From the NCBI GenBank assembly GCA_014526335.1, contig JACTAT010000171.1:124001-188000 (forward strand): DNA of 64,000 nt. The letters are read 5' to 3'. How positions within the stretch are numbered: the stretch's first letter is position 1; each line of letters opens with the position of its first letter. Positions 59,982-64,000 of the stretch are shown in pieces. This DNA is from Chrysaora quinquecirrha (lineage: Eukaryota; Cnidaria; Scyphozoa; Semaeostomeae; Pelagiidae). The notes beneath the pieces were generated by a model. That model saw only the letters and a program-made list of their open reading frames with translations. It made no database searches and had not been told where the DNA came from. The position numbers were made by a program, and so were the translations under genes.

Positions 59982-62900
59982 ATGATGAAGATCTTTAGTT
60001 CAGTTCATTTGATTTTGTTGCTGATGGCAATTGAGATAAATTATGGTGAGTTGAGTTTGAAACTATATGATTCAATAAGGTTTATTTCATACTTCTTCTC
60101 TGTCTTTTACTTGATTTCATCGATTATTCTTTTCCTACTTCTTTGTCATCTTTTTATTTCATTTTCACTGCAGTATTCCGCTAATCCCTATCAGCTACAT
60201 ACACACATTATTGTCGTTATTCTAGAAAAACCTTCTTCCTCTTCCTCATCTTCTTTTCTTCTTCCTCTTTGTCTTCCTCCTCTAATTTACTTTTCTGTAC
60301 GTCGTCCTTCTTTTTTACCTAATCTTTCTTCGTCTTCTTCTTCTCTTTTCTCTTTTCATTGTTCCACTTCTTCTTCTCCGTTTTCTCCCTTTTCTTTTCT
60401 TCTTCTTCTTCCTCTTCTTCCTTTTCTTCTTTATTGTCTTCCCCTTCTTTTTCTGTTCTTCTACTTCGCCCTCTTTTTTTCGCTTATTTTTCTTTTGCTG
60501 TTACTTTTCTTCTTCTTCTCGTTCTTCTCCTTCTTCTTCTTCCTCTTTCCTTTTTCTATTTCTTCTTCTTCTTCTTCTTCTACTTTTTCTTTTTCCTCTT
60601 CCTCTTCCTCCTCCTCCCCTTCGCTCTCTCCCTTCTTCTTTCTCTTCTCCTCTTCTTCATCATCTTCTTCTTATTCGTCTTCCTTTCCTTCTTCTTTTCC
60701 TCTTTACTCTCTCCCTTCTTTTTCCTGATTATTTTCGTCCTCTTGTGCCGCTTCCTCCTTGTCCTTTGACTTTTTCCCTTGTTTTGGCAAATTTTAGCCT
60801 CAATATCCTTTTAAAAAGAGATATGTAATAACATTTATGTTTTGACTACTGAGTTCGTTATTAAAAGCATTTTTTTTTTGTTTTTTATAGGCGTGATCTA
60901 CTTGAAACGCCAGAGAAGAAAATCCGAAGTCGAATATGACAGCAGCGGTGATCATGGGAAATCTAGTAACGTCTTTGAAAATGAATTTGGTAGTGGCTCC
61001 TCAGGGGACAGTGGTTCAGGTCTTAACGATTTTCATCAAAATGGAAAAGTTTTCAGCGATTCAGTCAGTCAATCAAAACCAGTTGTTGGCGCTGCCAAGA
61101 GTAGGCAAGAGGACACCGACCTCATTGATGAATCGTTGGAGCAGCTTTTGGAAGATAAACAAGTTGAGGACAAAAGTGCATCATTGGATAGCGATATTGA
61201 TAGCAAACGGAATCGAAGCTTTCATCAGAAAGAGGCTTCCTCTGGAAACGAGGTTTCTTCAGGAAATGACATCAGCGAGCGATTCGGCTCGGGTGAAGGA
61301 GCAGCTACGCTAAGTGGGTTCTCTGAGACGCACAGTGAGCATGGGTCTGGGAATACAGTAAATACGGATGAAGTAAATAACATGGGACAGAGTAAAGGTG
61401 GACAGTTTCGAACAATCAGCATCGGAAATAGATTTGGCTCCACAATTTCAAAAAGAAGTCTCGAAACTAGTGAAGAAGGCATGGCGTTGTTAGAGAAATT
61501 TTTTGAAATGAATTCAAATGAAGACGACGATCTAGAGGATATTCTGAAAACCGAAAAGCGAGATGCAGGTGAAAGTGAGGTCGATAAAAGTGATAACGAG
61601 GTTAAAATTCGAAAGCGCAGCGTGGAAGATCTAGGAGATGAGACGCTACCTAATTTGTCATACGTGAAAAGGAATGAAGATAAGGAAATGGAAGATTTTA
61701 TGGAAGATCGGAAGAACATGGAAAAGCGAGACGTGCTAGATGCAGATAATTCCGTCAGATACCTTGATGACGTCATGACACATGATTTGTTGACAGATGC
61801 GGAGTCTCAGGTGATAGAACGAATAACGAGAGGAGTAAAGGATGATGGGAACACACATGTTATGATTGCACGTGGTGAGAAATCAGATGATGCAAGTTTA
61901 CATGTGGGTGAGAGCGGTGACCTCGGGTCACGTTATACACACCTCGACCTGAAGAAGAGGCATAGCCAGTCATCTGATCACGTTGCACAAAAGCATGTGA
62001 TGAAATCCCGCGCAAAATCGTCAGTTAGGATAAACAAAAGGGATTCTTTCAGCGATTTGGATCATCCAATCATCAAGAAGCATAGCAAAAACTTCATTGT
62101 TAGAGAAACAATAGACGGGATAAGAAACAAAAGAAGAGAAATCTTAGACAATATTCCAGTCAAAGCACCTCACATTGGACTGTTACAGAAAAGGGACCTG
62201 ATTCTGGACACTGATACGGACGCGGACATTTTCATGGCAAACGCTGGGAGAACGAAATATGATATGAAAGAAAAGCGTTTCATTCGGACAGATGATTCTT
62301 TCGGTTGGCAGAAAAGTCCGGACAGACGATATGCTAGTTTTATTTCCGATAAAATCACCGACCTGACACCGCTAAATAACGAGTATCTTGAAAATTTGAA
62401 AAGACACAATGCTGTAATGAGTAAGAATTCAAAGCCATCAATCAACGAGAAAACGGATCTTCCGTTAATCGGTACGTATGCGAAACCGACGCAAGTCTCC
62501 GGCATCTGGTCCGGTCTTGGATCGAAGCCTGTCTTCGTTGAAAAGGATAAGGAACTAGAGGACGATGAAACCGGATCTGGAATAATGTCGGATCAAAATG
62601 CACATGGATCCGGTCAAGAACCAGTAGCTGAAAATACACGAGCACTGAAAAAGGCTTCTGCAAAACATTTCCGTGCAGAAGAGATAGGAAACATAATGGA
62701 AGCAAATGGTAAAGAAAAAAAGAATAGGAAAGACAAAAAAAATATAAAAAGAAATGAAAAAGAAAATGAAGCGAAAAGAGGAAAAAGAATGGACAAAGAG
62801 GAAGAAAAAAGGTGCTTTTATTGTTTTCTCTTTCTTTTGATGCTCTGCTTTTGTCTTATTCGAATTCGTTTTCATTTTCTTTTCTCCTTTTTCTACTTCT

Positions 62901-63889
62901 TTTTACCACTATCATTCTTTGGTATTTTTATTTAGTTTTTTTCATTATTATTCGTCGTTTCTTATTCCTCTTGTTGCTCATGTTCATCTTTATTCTGCTT
63001 CTGAAGTTTTCTCGTCTTGTTATACAACTTCTTCCTCGACTATTTCTTCTTCTTCTTCTTCTTCTTCTTCTTCCTCGACTATTTCTTCTTTTTCTTCTTC
63101 TTCTTCTTCTTCTTCTTCTTCCTCGACTATTTCTTCTTCTTCTACTCCTTCTTCCTCGACTATTTCTTCTTCTTCTTCTTCTTCTTCTTCTTCTTCTTCC
63201 TCGACTATTTCTTCTTCTTCCTCTTCTTCTTCTTCTTCACGTTTGGTATCTTTTTCTTCATCCTCTTCTTCTTTGGAATCTCGTTCTTCATCCTCTTCTT
63301 CTTTGGCATCTTCTTCTTCCTTCTCCATCCTCTTTTTCTTCGGTCACTCCCGTGTAAATGGTAAGCCTATCCGTACCAATCTTGGAGCGGATCGCTTCGG
63401 GAACGTTGCCGTGTAAACGGGGTCTTAGGAAATGCACTGCCTTGTCGATTCTCTTTAAAACATCTGCCTATATATGTATGTAATTAATATATAGGTACGA
63501 CATTGACAGAGGAAACTCACAAATTGTATTAGCGTTTGATGAAGTCCATGAGATATTACCGAAAAAGAAGAAGCACATTGAAGGGCCTGTTAAACCGACC
63601 AAGAAACAACGCAAGACCATTTCTACGAGCAAGAAGATCACAAAGAAAGAATCAAAGAGCAAGAAAAAAGGAAGTGTTAAGGATTGGAATGAAGATAGCA
63701 ATGAGTATGATGATGAAGATTTCGATGGCAGTGGATCTGGTGATGAGGAGTCTGGTGACGAAGAGACCGAGAAACATGTGAGGTCAGAAGATGACGTAAC
63801 AGTTAAGACGTTGTCGGCGAATTACAGAAAAAATGAAGAAATTACTAAAAGAGATTTGATTATTGTTAAAAGAGCCCCGGATGATTATG
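59982..63889 (+). CDS. Unrecognised secreted acidic Ser-Gly-rich, multi-dibasic precursor (3' end beyond the window)
   Basis: Predicted exons: 59982-60045 (signal peptide MMKIFSSVHLILLLMAIEIN, then YG), 60891-62811 and 63495-63889, giving at least 793 aa in one frame. Donors are GTGAGT (good), GTGCTT (weak, but it is the only phase I found that joins exons 2 and 3) and GTATTC (weak). After the signal comes KRQRRK, then an acidic, low-complexity chain. Ser-Gly sites cluster at residues 40-65 (GSGSSGDSGSG), near FGSGEG, at DETGSGI, and at 741-749 (DGSGSGDEESGDEE). The last is a textbook glycosaminoglycan attachment context. At least eleven Lys-Arg sites occur, five of them KRD. There are almost no Cys in the long exon before its basic end and no domain I know. 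A matrix proteoglycan core or a processed precursor are both possible; the exon structure needs RNA support. Confidence 0.6.
60225..60735 (+). repeat. Long polypyrimidine (TTC/TCC/CTT) tract in the precursor gene's first intron
   Basis: About 500 bp of almost pure C/T on the sense strand, mostly TTCTTC and TCCTC words. It fills intron 60046-60890. The open frames across it are Ser/Phe/Leu-rich by composition. Mirror-symmetric stretches of this kind can form triplex DNA. Confidence 0.9.
63030..63335 (+). repeat. (TTC)n tract with cctcgactatttcttc units in the precursor gene's second intron
   Basis: TTC/CTT triplet runs punctuated five times by cctcgactatttcttctt. The minus strand reads as a poly-Glu frame over 100 codons, which is a composition effect. 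It is the same base bias as in the first intron, on the same strand. Confidence 0.9.
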
Positions 63890-64000
63890 GTATTCTATCT
63901 ATTTTATTTTATTTACTATTTTTTATGTTATACTCCATTTATGACGTGTTCATTAGCATCTTTATTTTATAATTACCTTGCTCATTTTATTACTTGATAG

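Noticed and set aside
60046..60769. Ser/Phe/Leu-rich plus-strand frames after the signal-peptide exon
   Set aside because: They are read-through into the polypyrimidine intron; a good donor (GTGAGT at 60046) and acceptor (60889-60890) join the flanking coding parts in phase.
63020..63328. Minus-strand poly-Glu protein of about 100 codons
   Set aside because: Composition effect of the (TTC)n tract in an intron of the plus-strand gene.

Overview
The window is nuclear DNA of an animal. The genes have introns with GT..AG borders, the proteins are metazoan (a LIM protein of the zyxin/LPP family, membrane UDP-glycosyltransferases, beta-tubulin, TPRG1-like), intergenic DNA is long and AT-rich, and DNA transposon remnants are very dense. 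The mix fits a marine invertebrate, perhaps a cnidarian. That assignment is an inference and is weak.

Layout. (1) 1-15101, plus strand: the last seven exons of a zyxin/LPP-type gene with three LIM domains and a C-terminal PDZ ligand; the 5' part lies outside. Its introns hold a 22-bp minisatellite, nested TA-flanked MITEs, a TTAA-flanked MITE and decayed tandem copies of one LIM exon. (2) 15102-19049: intergenic DNA with SINE-like copies and a 1.3-kb compound palindrome. (3) 19050-35498, minus strand: two tandem UDP-glycosyltransferase genes from one duplication. UGT1 (28081 to 19050) is intact, 521 aa. UGT2 (35498 to 29015) has a broken last exon and no membrane anchor. A Penelope-type fragment carrying a complete hammerhead ribozyme motif sits at the break. 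(4) 37902-44071, minus strand: a complete five-exon beta-tubulin. (5) 44842-53642, plus strand: a complete four-exon TPRG1-like gene, head to head with the tubulin. (6) 53643-59981: gene-poor DNA with MITEs and a LINE fragment. (7) 59982 to the right edge, plus strand: a gene for a secreted, acidic, Ser-Gly-rich, multi-dibasic protein that I do not recognise.

Most of the rest is mobile DNA whose history can be read directly. There are insertions with 2-bp (TA), 4-bp (TTAA), 8-bp and 9-bp target duplications. One UGT intron has an insertion where its paralogue keeps the empty site. One arm of a palindrome keeps a small MITE while the other arm carries what looks like its excision footprint.

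Points most worth a second look: the hammerhead motif at the broken UGT2 exon, the loss of both classical catalytic residues (His and Asp) in both UGTs, the unknown proteoglycan-like precursor at the right edge, and the insertion/excision pair at 51.1-51.6 kb. All coordinates come from reading by eye; no alignment, structure prediction or database search was run.
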